40,034 nt of DNA, from positions 1-40,034 of the forward strand of contig FMBT01000194.1 of the NCBI GenBank assembly GCA_900095095.1, read 5' to 3'. Below are positions 1 to 10,733 of this stretch, one piece after another. The position numbers were made by a program, and so were the translations under genes. Each line of letters opens with the position of its first letter. Position 1 is the stretch's first letter. This stretch comes from Fragilariopsis cylindrus CCMP1102. Lineage: Eukaryota > Bacillariophyta > Bacillariophyceae > Bacillariales > Bacillariaceae. The notes beneath the pieces were generated by a model. That model did not search any database. It was not told where the DNA came from and saw only the letters and a list, made by a program, of their open reading frames with translations.

Positions 1-656
1 GGACATGCTTCGATTTCTTTGTGAAGAGGTGAATTGTAGTAGGATTTCATACCGAATTTAACATCGATGTGAAAGACAATAATATTTCGAGCATCTCGGA
101 TTGCACGAAAGAGGTATAAAGCATCATTCAGAGTGCGATTATTATGAATGCTAACCAGATAGAATATACGACCCGCACAGGCATTATTGTTGTTGTTGTC
201 GTTGTTTTTACTATTACTGTTGGGACAGGTAAACAAAGAATTTCGACCGGAAGAAGTTGAAGATAGAGAATCAATAGTGGATGATAAAGAGTGGCAACTA
301 CAGGAATGATTTAAATATAAATCATCTTGAGGCAGCGGTCCAGCTAATAACTGCGCACCCATTGGCAAACCAACGATCTGGACTTCTCGTTCGGTATGGG
401 TAACAGTACCATTGGTACTAGCAAGTTTGTCGGTGCTGCTGTTATCACTGTTATTGTCGTCCTTGATAATGTTACTACTGGAAGTGGGAGACCAAAGTAA
501 AATTGAAACCCAAACGAATAAGAAACCCAATACTTTTCCTCGGCATTGACTGTCACCTCGCCCAGAACGACGATATCCAGTTTTGTGGCGAGTACACTGG
601 TATACCATCGTCGACGAAAGAAAGATAGAGCATATAATAGCTGCAAGTTGTGTCAT
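1..656 (-). CDS. GT14-family glycosyltransferase (xylosyltransferase / core-2 branching type), N-terminal part
   Basis: The reading frame opens with ATG at 656, directly after an in-frame TGA, and stays open for 218 codons to the left edge, so the C-terminal part is missing. Two hydrophobic stretches (about residues 4-20 and 44-56) suggest a signal anchor of a Golgi type II membrane protein. A Ser/Asn-rich stem follows. From about residue 160 the frame reads RIFYLVSIHNNRTLNDA, then LFRAIRDARNIIVFHIDVK. This matches the start of the GT14 catalytic domain (YLlsvH-n-rtL..a..LlraiY..rN..v.HvD). GT14 enzymes transfer xylose or GlcNAc from UDP-sugars in the secretory pathway. Family assignment rests on this one block because the donor-binding and catalytic parts lie outside the window. 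The acceptor is unknown. Confidence 0.72.
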   Translation of the reverse strand, partial: MTQLAAIICSIFLSSTMVYQCTRHKTGYRRSGRGDSQCRGKVLGFLFVWVSILLWSPTSSSNIIKDDNNSDNSSTDKLASTNGTVTHTEREVQIVGLPMGAQLLAGPLPQDDLYLNHSCSCHSLSSTIDSLSSTSSGRNSLFTCPNSNSKNNDNNNNNACAGRIFYLVSIHNNRTLNDALYLFRAIRDARNIIVFHIDVKFGMKSYYNSPLHKEIEAC

Positions 657-933
657 ATGTCATTGTTCATTGTTCATTGTTCCATTTTCCATTGTTCGTT
701 TTTCCTGAAAAAAATTCCAGTCTTGGATGATCTTGAGTTAGTGAATCAAAAGAAAGCAATATACAGTACTTCTAAAAGTATTACTAGGTTTTATGTATAA
801 AAATTATTATATATCTATTATTGATAAAGTAATAATGGAGATACGGCAGAATAAAGAAAGAAGATAGATAATGTTTCTACTTAAAATGGAATAACTCAGC
901 CAGGGTTTAACTATACTGACTGCACCGGTGCTA

Positions 934-1628
934 CTAGAAATCGGGAGTGTAACAAAAATGCGTACAGTCATCATTAGATGCATGAAGAGATGATAAGTTG
1001 GAAGAGAAATTCCAAGAAGGAAGGAAATTAAGTTCACCTACTTCTACTACTTTCCTTGCTCTTCGCAAATTATTATGTGACAAAGAAGAAGAAAGTAGTA
1101 GGGAATTTCCAGCGGGATCTACAACCGAATAGTTTTGTGACCGTGTCGCTTTGGATACAATACTATTTCTCACATCATAATCTGAATGCAAGTTCTATTA
1201 TGGTGTCCAATGTACTGTTGGTAGTCTCCAAATGATACTGACCCTATACAACAACAACTGGCAGCATCATAATTTTCAATAGCTTCCGGTTGGCACAATT
1301 TGGGACTATGACAAATTCTGTCGTCTGAAATTTTTCCCCATTGGTCACGGAGATGATCATCATTAAGTTGACTAATCACTTGAATGTCATCAGGAGTAAC
1401 ATCCAACATCGTTAAACGCATCTGGTCAGGAATATTAGTATCAATAATGCCGGTACTTGCACCTGTAATAGTCTGGTTGTTGTGCCTTATTGTTGGGTGG
1501 TGCATCGTCTCGTCATTAATAGTTGCATTCTCGTCAACAGTCAGACTTTGATGACTGGTCTGATTTTGATTTTGACTTTCGTATTTAAGATTTACCCCAC
1601 CGCTGAAGAATGATTTGAGCTTATTCAT
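934..1628 (-). CDS. Unrecognised protein, reading frame broken once
   Basis: ATG at 1628 opens a 152-codon frame (starting MNKLKSFFSGG) that stops at TGA 1170-1172. A frame shifted by -1 stays open alongside it, and past it to TAG at 934, and reads like ordinary protein (SDYDVRNSIVSKATRSQN, then HNNLRRARKVVEVGELNF). If one base is missing near 1186-1190, the span becomes 232 codons exactly, one protein of about 231 residues. I recognise no domain. The N-terminal third is Asn/Thr/Gln-rich and polar, and a CCC triplet occurs near residue 127. The alternative is a 152-residue protein followed by non-coding sequence. It lies 277 bp upstream of the GT14 gene on the same strand. Confidence 0.4.
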
Positions 1629-1941
1629 TCTAGATATATTGAAAAAAAAATGATTGCACAGATCAGAAATACAAAACCCTTTCGGAAATGTTTACAGTTG
1701 CTCGCAACTGCAACTTCATCTTCATGGTGGCTGCCGTTGTTAGATGTAAGTAGTAATGTGATCACTCTTCGACTACCAACTATTACAGCCTACTTCCTCT
1801 GTGCAACAGAAAGTGTCTGTCGCGTAAATTGCTATCGCGCTTATCCCCGTGAACACTATCCGTTGCACGGAGGAAGTAGTGACAAATACTGACGTGAGCA
1901 AGGTAATAAAAATACACGCTATTTCGCTATTTGCGTTTGTC
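1629..1941. other. Gap between two minus-strand genes, holding a 26-bp inverted pair
   Basis: This stretch lies between the 3' end of serC and the start of the unrecognised gene at 1628. Small plus-strand frames here show no family signature. Its notable content is the inverted pair at 1791-1816 and 1853-1878, listed separately. Confidence 0.5.
1791..1878. repeat. 26-bp inverted repeat pair, member of a dispersed element
   Basis: Positions 1791-1816 (starting TACTTCCTCTGTGCAACAG) and the reverse complement of 1853-1878 agree at 23 of 26 bases, with a 36-base spacer. A third copy at 23794-23819 agrees with the second arm at 25 of 26 bases and with the first at 24 of 26. The core CCGT-TGC-ACGG is itself a small palindrome. 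The arrangement suits a MITE-like terminal repeat or a repeated regulatory element. I cannot tell which. Confidence 0.6.
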
Positions 1942-3129
1942 TCAACTCTTCTGTTTGCACTTCATAAATTGATCCATGAATGTAGCAAGTTTAACAGTGT
2001 TTTCAACAGAAACTCCATTGTAGAGACTAGCCCTGAGTTTTCCAACACCAAAAGGAGTCTTTGTTCTTAGTCCCACAATTCCTTGTTCCCACCCCTTGAT
2101 AACGAATTCCTTGGTCAGTTCTTGATCGCCACCGCATATATCAAATGGAACATTCATTCTGCTGCGAATAGACTTATCTTGGAGTGGGGTACAGAAGAAC
2201 CCATTGGAGTTTTCAATGAGATCGTAAATCATGGAAGATTTCGCAATTGACCTTGTTTCCATTTCTTCCACGCCACCCTGCTGAAGAATCCACTTCATGA
2301 CGATACCAACTACTTCAACATTAAAGGTGGCGATAGTATTCCACAAGTTCTCTCCCTCTACATTAGTCTTGTAGCAGAAAACTCCTGGACAGATATTCTG
2401 TTGATTTCCAATCAAATCTTTTCGGATCACAACCATGGTGAGACCAGGATGTCCAATGTTTTTGGAAGCGCAAGCGTAAAGCAATCCAACATTTGACTCT
2501 ACCCAATCAATAGACTTGGTAGAAAAATCAGAGGACGCATCGATGACTAGTGGCGGAGAATCAGGTCCCAGCTTGGGAAGTCGGTGCATCTCGATTCCAT
2601 TCACAGTTTCATTCGAACATAAATAGATATACTTCGAATCTTTATCAATGTTGTCTAGACTAGGATTGCTGGTGAAACTTCCATCCTTGTTCTGGCTGGA
2701 CACAACAATAGGAGTGGCATACTTGGATGCTTCCTCAGCTGCGCGCTGAGACCAGGTTCCATTAACGAGATATGTTGCCTTATCTTCTTTGCTTGTACAT
2801 AGATTCATGGGCGCAGCGGCGAATTGTCCATGACCACCTCCATGCATGAAAAGAACTTCATAATTATCTGGAATGTGCATTACTTCACGTGCTAATTTGG
2901 TTGTTTCCTCAAGTATAGATATAAATTCAGGCGAACGATGAGAGAGATACATGGAGCACATACGTTCACTATCAAATAGTTTCTTGACTTCTGCTTCAAC
3001 TGCAGCAGGAAGGTTGGTAGGCCCAGGGCTGAAATTCATAGGAGAAACTCCAGGTGGTGGAACCAGAGATCCGTTCATAGCGGGATGATCATCGCTGTAC
3101 TTGACATTGAGCGGAGTGGTGGGGTCCAT
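1942..3129 (-). CDS. serC: Phosphoserine aminotransferase
   Basis: A 395-residue PLP-dependent class V aminotransferase converting 3-phosphohydroxypyruvate plus glutamate to O-phosphoserine, the second step of the phosphorylated serine pathway. The N-terminal MNFSPGPTNLPAAV is the family's FsPGPa-LP motif. HGGGHGQFAAAPMNL near residues 96-110 contributes to cofactor binding. The Schiff-base lysine is in YACASKNIGHPGLTMVV (about K223). Length is somewhat over the usual 360-370 because of an N-terminal extension of about 25 residues. I chose ATG at 3129, in context ACCATGG. The frame is open further upstream to 3189 but has no other ATG. No targeting peptide is obvious, so a cytosolic location is likely. 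No intron is seen. The gene is divergent from the MFS transporter. Confidence 0.95.
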   Translation of the reverse strand: MDPTTPLNVKYSDDHPAMNGSLVPPPGVSPMNFSPGPTNLPAAVEAEVKKLFDSERMCSMYLSHRSPEFISILEETTKLAREVMHIPDNYEVLFMHGGGHGQFAAAPMNLCTSKEDKATYLVNGTWSQRAAEEASKYATPIVVSSQNKDGSFTSNPSLDNIDKDSKYIYLCSNETVNGIEMHRLPKLGPDSPPLVIDASSDFSTKSIDWVESNVGLLYACASKNIGHPGLTMVVIRKDLIGNQQNICPGVFCYKTNVEGENLWNTIATFNVEVVGIVMKWILQQGGVEEMETRSIAKSSMIYDLIENSNGFFCTPLQDKSIRSRMNVPFDICGGDQELTKEFVIKGWEQGIVGLRTKTPFGVGKLRASLYNGVSVENTVKLATFMDQFMKCKQKS

Positions 3130-3498
3130 GGTAGCGTAATTTGTATTTGTGATTTGATTATTGTGCTCTAGTGCTTGGCAAGGACACAAGTAATGAACGA
3201 CATGTCAATCTTCTAAATTTGGATTGGATTCGATGATTCTGATTCGATTCATTCTTATTTTTCTGCTGGACCATCCGGCTTTGTGGTGGACTAAGCGCTA
3301 ACTCTGTCCAACTGATAAAATCAATATCTTTTAGTCGATGTCACACAATTTTTAAAATTGTTTACAACTTTTACTTTTTACTGCATGTCTGTTCACCTTT
3401 TGTTTAAAAAGTCTACTAGTAATATCATATCCTTGACGATCGATATTCTTACTTGCTTTATTATATAAATTATTCCAACGAAATTAGGGCGATATACG
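3130..3498. promoter_or_regulatory. Divergent promoter region, serC / MFS transporter
   Basis: 369 bp between the two divergent start codons. It has AT-rich tracts and several GATTCGAT-like repeats near 3220-3250. I could not place a TATA box or a defined binding site with confidence. Confidence 0.4.
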
Positions 3499-5420
3499 AT
3501 GACAATGAATGAAAATTCTAGTAGTAATCGAAAACAAAAACGGTACAAATTAACTACGTGTCGAGTTGTCAAATTATTTTCGATTCTGTCAACTATTTTA
3601 CTACAAGTCAACTTAAGTGCTTCATTTTCGCTATCATCATCATCGTCGTCGTCGTCGGCTTTGATATCAACAATACCAGCATCCAAATTCGTTTCATCAT
3701 GCTCAGCCATTAATCGTCTACGACTAGATATGCATTCCTTCAATCATAATAATAGACGGTCTACGCTTATAATGAGTAATGCGGACGACGACAGAGATGT
3801 TGAGACCGATAGTAGTATAATAACGACATCAATAGAATCCTCAAACAGCAAAACCGACGATGACAAGAACAAAATACAGAATTGGTTTTTCGCGTTAGTT
3901 CTGCCCCTGCAACTGGTATGTACGCAAATGTTGACATCCCATATATGTTGATATAATATTGGTTTTTGTTGATTATTTTTATTTTCGCCACCACACAATG
4001 ATCCAAACTGAGTTTTTTTGTTTGTCTGTCTTATAGGTGTATGTGTCAAACCAGTGGAGCCGTTCATCGATATATTATCTTGTTGATTTTTCTCGGGTAA
4101 TTATGGAGTAGGTAACACAGCCGATCCATTTAAAGCAATGAACGTTGCGATTGGATTTTCGGAAGGTCAGTACGGGCTTTTAGCGTCACTAGCATTTACA
4201 GCTCTATTTGCTGTAGCTTCCTTGGGGGCAGGAGCAGCAGCCGATCGATATGATCGTAAGTTGCTTACAACAATTTCAGCAGTGGGATGGTCGGTAGCAA
4301 CTGTTGGTACGGCTTTTTCTACAACGTACACAGAAGTTTTGTCATGGAGGATAATGATGGGACTTTTCTGCGCATTTGCTACACCAACAGCATATACACT
4401 CATCGCAGAAAAGGTTCCCAAGGATCGTCTATCTTTAGCGACGAGCATTTACGGTACCGGAGTTGCATTTGGTGGAGCGTTGGCATCCTTGTCGATCTTA
4501 CTAGACAACGAATTGGGATGGTCTCAAGCCTTATTGGTAATTGGTGGTGCTGGTTTTTTTTCTGCGATTGCAGTTGCTCTAGCTTTACCTAGTGATGATA
4601 AGAATGTAAAATCATCCTCCCAGCTTGACGAAAACAAAGATGGTGGTGATGCCGACGAGTCATATTCGTTTGTTGAGGGCGTGTCAATAGCATTAGATAC
4701 TACCGAGCAAAATGGATTTTTGGTGGAAGCTTTCTGAGGTTTTCTTCTGGTCTTTGTATTGGAGTTTGGTCCGCTCCCTATTTTCGGGGGGCTTTTCCCG
4801 ACAATGCTAGTGATTATGCTGTAGCTCAGGCCTTGATCACAGCCGTGGCAGGATCTGCCAGTGGATTGATTGGTGGAGCTGCAGCAGATTATCTCTCTTC
4901 GGCTCTCAAAAAGAAGAACTCTGCCGAAAACAAAATTAATGAAAACAGTGTTGATACAGATGATAATCCAGACGAGTTTGGAGCTAGACTATGGGTTCCA
5001 GTTGTTGGGTCACTACTTGCAGCACCCGCGTGGTACCTAGCCATACACTCTACCGAATCGTTTCAAGGCGCCATGGTATGGTTAACGATTGAATACTTCG
5101 TTGCAGAATGTTGGTTCGGACCAACAATAAGTACTTTACTATCCACCGTACCAACGAAAGTTGGGGGTACTGCACAGGGACTTTTTACTTTGACTGGTGC
5201 AATAGCAAATTTATCACCCACCTTTTTAGGTTATTTGTATGGACAGGCGTCGTCTGGTACAGGTAACGGCGTCGAAACCACTTCGTCGGAACTATTACCA
5301 ATATTATTGTCGACGGGAGTGTGTTTTGGATATGTTTCTTCGGCCTTTTGCTTTGCCATGGGCGCTCGATCACCTCCACCACTCCCGGCGACGACGGCGA
5401 TTAAATCGAAATCAAACTAG
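3499..5420 (+). CDS. Major facilitator superfamily transporter with N-terminal leader; two apparent frameshifts
   Basis: Exon 1 is 3499-3915, with donor GTATGT at 3916. Exon 2 starts at 4037 after TTATAG (intron 121 nt, phase 0). The junction reads PLQLVYVSNQWSRSSIYY, continuing YLVDFS, a typical first MFS helix. Next come QYGLLASLAFTALFAVASLG, AADRYDRK (the loop 2-3 motif) and further helices. The C-terminal half contains FLRFSSGLCIGVWSAPYF and SASGLIGGAAADY. Two changes are needed to keep the frame: -1 near 4092-4096 and -1 near 4703. With two added bases exon 2 becomes 1386 nt, an exact multiple of three. The N-terminus has a hydrophobic segment ending NLSASFSLSSSS, resembling the signal peptide plus ASAF-type junction of plastid-targeted diatom proteins. 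About 600 residues in all. The substrate is unknown. Either a sequencing-damaged intact gene or a young pseudogene. Confidence 0.75.
3916..4036 (+). other. Spliceosomal intron in the MFS gene
   Basis: Begins GTATGTACG and ends TCTTATAG, 121 nt, phase 0. Removing it joins PLQL to VYVSNQWSR in frame, a sequence expected for the first transmembrane segment of this transporter class. Confidence 0.75.
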
Positions 5421-5590
5421 CTAGCATGCGACATCAATCAAAGTCCTACTAATGTTGAAATCGCTTCGTCGCAGACATAATTATCTATTTTTTTCTTTAA
5501 TTAAGTTTATTGTAAATTAATTGCTTCTAATGATGATATAAAAAACCAACAAAATTATTCCTCATATTGATTATGCATTAACTTAATTAT

Positions 5591-7193
5591 TTATTTTTGG
5601 AAAGATCGAATTGCAGTCGCGATTCCCTCCTCACCCTCATTGATTGAAAAATCAAAGATGTCCCAAGTAATCATTTCAAACAAAGTGATGTACCGACGAG
5701 ATAATTCCAAAACTAAATCGCGGGGAGCATCTGGTAATTTTTGTTCCGTATCGTATGGGTCGCATTGTTCTCGGAACCATAAACGAAGAAATTCCTTATC
5801 AATATTTTCAGGTTCCATACCAGCTGAGATACGTTCTTCGTAGGTACTTGCCAACCAGTATCTAGACGAGTCCGGAGTGTGAACCTCATCAATCAACAGA
5901 ATCTCACCTGTTTCAAGGTCTCGTCCAAATTCATACTTGGTATCCACGAGAATCAATCCATGCTCACGAGCAATTTTTTGTCCCAACGCGAAAACCTTAA
6001 CAGCAGCCTCAGCACAAACATCCCAATCATCTTGAGTCATCCATTTTTCCTTAATAATTTCTTCAGCCGAGATGGGTCGATCGTGTTCTTCTTCCTTTGT
6101 TGTGGGGGTTAATATATTTCCCATCGGTAATTTTTGATTCTTGACCATACCCTCTGGAAGGGCATGACCACAATAGTTGCGCACTCCTTGAGTATAATTC
6201 TTCCAAATGGATGTATCGGTCGATCCAGTCATGTATGAACTGAATAATTATTGACGTGGGATAGGAAATGATAGATAGTATTTTAAAATTAGAATGTGAA
6301 TATGTGGAGCGATAATTTTATTCTGAGGTGAATTCATATAACAATGATTGACTTTTAAAAAAGATATGTATTCGCACATATCATCAATTTCCAAAATCAA
6401 AAATCATTTATAATCGCATAAACACTTACCGGACTACAAATTCAATAGGAAAAGGTTCACATTTCCTAGCAATGGTTACATATGGATGTGGGATAGCAAC
6501 AATATGATTCTTAATAATATGTTTCGTCTGTTCAAACCAAAATGCACTTGTTAAGTTCAATACAGCACCCTTAAATGGAACAAGAGCCAATTGTCGATCA
6601 AATCCAGATTGACGATCGGTTGTGATTAATGCAATAGTAGTATCATCAACTTCAACCCGGTCACGAACTTTTCCCCGTTTCGCTTCAAGACCAATCTTTT
6701 CACCAGTAATTTGTAAATTCCGATCGTACACAATAGACATTGCCTGATGGTACTTGAATGATTTTGTTTGTAATTGAGCATCCTCTCCTAATTTATGTTG
6801 TCGTCTTTCTTCGGCGGCCTGATGGACACGTTTAGACACAGTAGAACAACCTAAACTACACCATTTAGCAATTGTCCATGCAATTTCACTGGGTTCACCA
6901 TGTGCTTGAACCTCCAATACTGGATACGGAGATTCTTCTTGAACGAGATTATATGAGACCAATGACGATCCTGAATAAAAGATCCAAACCACTCTTGTTG
7001 CTGTTTCTTCAGATATTTGTTGTCGTTGTAGACTACTAGCAGTGGCAAGTAAACGATCAATTGGAGCTTCAGTCGAACGAATTGTTACGTCCAATATATC
7101 ATATTTTGTAGCAAGTACTTTTGCTACCAAATCAGCCGAACCGAATAACGCTTCGGTAGGAACGGCGATAAAAACTTTACAAGGTGACGGCAT
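5591..7193 (-). CDS. purC: SAICAR synthetase with a degenerate PurE-like N-terminal domain
   Basis: Exon 1 is 7193-6430 and exon 2 is 6239-5591. The 190-nt intron has donor GTAAGT and acceptor TTCAG, and splits an Arg codon. The mature frame is 470 residues. From about residue 170 it is a full SAICAR synthetase (CAIR + Asp + ATP to SAICAR, purine synthesis): GKVRDRVEVDD, TTDRQSGFDRQLA, CEPFPIEFVVRSYMTGSTDT, ILTPTTK, LILVDTKYEFG and LIDEVHTPDSSRYW. The first ~150 residues resemble animal-type (class II) PurE in order and key spots: KVFIAVP strand, AP after the second strand, YPVLEV, SLGCSTV, then a basic helix. PurE active-site motifs (GS-SD, SAH-xP) are not preserved, so it is probably not an active AIR carboxylase. 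Domain order is reversed relative to animal PAICS. No plastid leader is seen. Converges on the MFS gene (170 bp apart). Confidence 0.93.
6240..6429 (-). other. Spliceosomal intron in purC
   Basis: Minus-strand intron starting GTAAGTGTT and ending ATTATTCAG, 190 nt. Removal joins VV(R) to SYMTGSTDTS, restoring the conserved SAICAR synthetase core in one frame. Confidence 0.9.
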
Positions 7194-7687
7194 CTTTTGT
7201 GATTATCTTATCTCAACAAATTGTACAGATGCTGCGGATGATGATAGTAATCTTAATAATGAGAAAAGGCCACCCTCTCCTGATAGATGATTCTTGGGTG
7301 TTCTTACAATTCTAACAATTGTACAATGTATGCCGTATATTGTGTATGCTAAAAAATGAGCGAAAAAAATGGATGATGCACGTCTTTAGCGTATGTTGCG
7401 CGCTTTTACGGAAGATGGAAGGACTTCGGATGTTGAAAACAAACATTTGAACATCTAGACCCTCTGCGTTTGATTCACGTACGGGACTCGTCAGACAATA
7501 ACAGGATCATAGGCAGAAGAATTCTGAAATTTCTTATCTTCGGTTCTTCGGTTTTCGTGCAAAAATAATATAATCACAGCGATGAAGCCGATCATAATCA
7601 TAGGTGTATATATATATAGATATAGATAAGAGAGATAGAGAGTGAGAATAAGAGAGATAGAGAGTAAAAGAGAAAGCACCATCAATC
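7194..7687. promoter_or_regulatory. Divergent promoter region with purine-rich tandem repeat
   Basis: Lies between purC and the Asn-rich gene. It carries GTTGCGCGCTTTTA at 7395-7408. Directly upstream of the plus-strand start is a purine-rich tract in which the 18-mer starting ATAAGAGAGATAG occurs at 7626-7643 and again at 7648-7665 (22-bp period). Confidence 0.5.
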
Positions 7688-8682
7688 ATGTCAGATTCAT
7701 TCCTTAAATCTATGACATTTACAACGCCGGGAGATTTTCTTGATAGAGACTGCGATTGTGAAGAATGTGATAATATACCGATCGATATTCGTAATGCAAT
7801 ACAAAAACGAAAACGTCTTCGTTTACAAACCGGGCCGATTAAAAGGACTCAACAACGAACATTAATCAATCGTCATAATATTATTAGCAGTAATAAAGCA
7901 TCCTCGATTATTACGTTATGGTCAATATCAATGCCAAAAAATGCTGAACCCTTGGTAGAATTTGGTAGTAGTCATAGGATTGTATGGGTAAAACGAATCG
8001 GTCGTCGCAATAAAAATGGGAATAATGGTAGTAATAATTAATAATAATAAGTGTACAGCAAACAATGATAATAATAATAGTATTCTTCAATCGATTGGTC
8101 GCGGGATTATTGGCAGTAGCGATGAAGAAAAGAGCAGGAAATATTTGAATGATTTTACCGAGGGAAATGTTTTTTTAGTTCCGAGTAATGGTGGAAAAGC
8201 GATTGGTTGGATTCATACAAGCACTGCTGCTGCTGCTGATGGTACTAATACAGGTGATGTTACTGATACTAGTAATGACTTTCTTTCGAACAACTATGAT
8301 GATGAAGGAGAAGAAAGAGAAGTAAAGAAGAATGATCAAGAAATAGAAGACAATAAGAATAATAATAACAACACCAACGACGACGACAACGTTCTAATAA
8401 CGAATCTAACATCAACGGAAGACAATAATGATGGCTACGCTGTTCTTTACGTGGCCAAAATTCCACTGGATGTACTGGATCAAGAAAAAGATGATGATGA
8501 TGAGACGATGATGATGATAACTGGAAATGGGTCAGGCTTTTAATTAAAGGTTGTCGTGACGGTCTCGAATCAATTACGGTTGGTGTGATAATCCTCCATT
8601 ATATTACAAATTCTCTGATGATACAACGAAGATCCTGCAAAAAGCTATGCTCGAGGCAGAGAGATCGTCACCGAAATACTAA
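7688..8682 (+). CDS. Unrecognised Asn/Asp-rich protein, reading frame broken three times
   Basis: ATG at 7688 starts MSDSFLKSMTFTTPGDF, followed by a CDCEEC cluster. The frame stops at 8039 inside an AAT microsatellite. Skipping one T there restores NNKCTANNDNNNSILQSIG and a 170-codon continuation (NVFLVPSNGGKAIGWIHTS, AVLYVAKIPLDVLDQEK). That frame stops after GNGSGF. A -1 change near 8528 gives KWVRLLIKGCRDG. A further -1 change near 8565 gives INYGWCDNPPLYYKF and ends ERSSPKY at TAA 8680-8682. With net one base added, the span is 996 nt, exactly 332 codons. Middle segments are low-complexity Asp/Asn/Glu. I recognise no family. The well-formed segments on both sides of each break suggest a real gene with indels rather than chance frames. 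Confidence 0.45.
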
Positions 8683-8881
8683 ATAGCAAAGAGATCTAGC
8701 TAGCTGTCTAGAGGGGATTAGGGTCAAATAGAAAAGAAAGTCAATGCAGGCATATATAAATCTTCGTTTTAGAGGAAAGAGCTATGAATGACAATTATTA
8801 TATTTAAATATATATATATATTAAGATACAATTATTTCGATACCTGTCAGTATTATTTACATACGTATTACTTAGTAGAAC

Positions 8882-10733
8882 TTAATCGACCGATTCATAT
8901 ACATTCTCTTGAATAATATCTAGTATCATTTTGTCGTATAAATTACATGCCAATTGAGGAATTTTTACGCTTAAGAGTGTAGCACGGGCTAAATCTTTCG
9001 CAAAAAATGCTAGTCCACGAGAACAGAAAACTTTTTCGGCGTTTTGTACAAATATAGGATGATCAGTTACTTTGTCTTCTTCTTCTTCGTCGTCGTTTTC
9101 TGTTAAATTATCTTCATTGATTCTTTTTTGTCTTCCACTCTGTATCTTATGTGGTATAGTAGCAGCAGCAGATGAATCATTCGTATTCTTTAATGCTAAT
9201 TCAAGAAATATTGATTTCATACGATTATTCATTAGTTGAATTACAGGATCTTGACCTCGTAAAACATTCCTAGTCTGACCTCGTAATGTAGCAATCTCGT
9301 CTTCTGTTATGGACGACGATGTTGCTGTGTCTTCTGCCCATCCTTGTGCGATTCCTACCATAGTATCTTCGATGTATTCTTCATAAGACTGATGTTCGCC
9401 TTCTTCTTGGATATTATTATTATCACCACCACCACGAAGAGCTCGAACTAATTTTTCGCCACTTAACTTATCATTCAAAAGAATGTCAAGTGTATTGATA
9501 TTATTACTGCTGTTGTTGTTGTTGTTGTTGTTGCTACTATTTCGATTTGTTATTAAACTTGCAGCATGCAATCCCAGGGCACAACCAGTAACTGCTAATC
9601 TAGTAACATTACGAATCGATCGTATTGCATTAACATCAAGATAAAATATTTCAGGAATTTTTATCTCATGCTTTTCTTCAAATAATATTGATTCGATCCA
9701 TCCTTTTGTGATGAATAATCTACGTTCATTATGACATTTCTCAAGATCATCATCCCTATTATTTTCTCCCATTTCATTGCTGTTGTTGTTGGTGTTGGTG
9801 TTGTTAGAGATCATCATCATATTTTGAATCCATTTTCGTGTGATGGGTAAACAAGAATTAAATTTGTTTTCCATTGCATTTCGTTCAGTTTGATATGCTG
9901 CACTATCATTGTTGTTGCTGTTGTTGTTGTTTTTAAATAGATAAGGACTGATGACGTGTTCGAAGTAAAAGGCATCTTTTTCCTTTTGTGCTCGATCAGT
10001 TTTTTCCATGAGGTACAACAATGAACAAATTAGGAAAGAAATATCATCATCTACAACTGATGATCCTCCTTCCTCCATAGTCTTCTGTTTGTCCGACGTA
10101 GATCGTTGATGCTGGACAATAATATGATGATTTGTTGCGATATCGATCCATAGTATTGTCGCTTCTGATTGAAATTTCGATTCTAACATTGATAATGCTT
10201 TGCCAGCCTCTATTATCCGTGATAGTAATAGAAACATCATATGATTCGACGATGATTCGGCGGCTATGTTATTGTACTCGTCCTTTAATATACCGTGCAA
10301 ATCTTTTCGATTAGGAACTAATGCACGTATCTTTTCATGAAGGTCAATCAAAAGTCGAAATAACGGTGATAATAAATCATCATTCTTTTTACTGTTGTTA
10401 TCGTCACTATCACCATTATTGTTCGCCATTATTACTGTATTCAATATATTATCATGGAATATACGTTTCATTATGGATGACTTTTTGATGTTGACGTTGA
10501 CGTACGTTTCTTACTTCATGTACTAACCGGATCTCATCTTGATACTGTTGAAAACCTGGCGATGGAGTCTTGATACTTTTCTTCATCTGATTAAGTACGT
10601 CAGTATGTGATAACAACGTTTGATGAACTAAAATAGGCGAAATATTCTTCATTATTGGTGCATTACTACTTGTATTGCCAATAGTACCTGATGATTCTTC
10701 TCTAACAACACTACTTTTTGCTTTTTCTGTCAT
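8882..10733 (-). CDS. T-complex protein 11 (TCP11) family protein, one apparent frameshift
   Basis: Most of the protein is a 529-codon frame containing LFRLLIDLHEKIRALVPNRK (the TCP11 signature, L-eLh-lr-LvPnRkdl) near its start and SIRNVTRLAVTGCALGLHAA further on, both typical of TCP11. Long Asn and Asp/Glu runs interrupt conserved helices. The upstream frame starting MTEKAKSSVVREESSG (ATG at 10733) runs into it after RQRQHQK. Removing one A from the A5 run near 10487 joins them as HQKSSIMKRIFHDNIL. The full span is then an exact codon multiple, 616 residues. An earlier in-frame ATG at 10937 exists, but its product (MPLDHFVRTMRV...) looks like translated 5' UTR. TCP11 proteins are helical. 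In mammals they are linked to sperm function and cAMP signalling; the role in algae is unknown. Confidence 0.72.

Noticed and set aside
1942..3189. Upstream extension of serC to 3189
   Set aside because: The extra 20 codons contain no ATG; the ATG at 3129 has a good ACCATGG context.
4095..4118. Tiny intron to explain the first MFS frame break
   Set aside because: A GT...AG of 15-24 nt would be far shorter than every other intron here (104-245 nt) and does not restore the correct frame.
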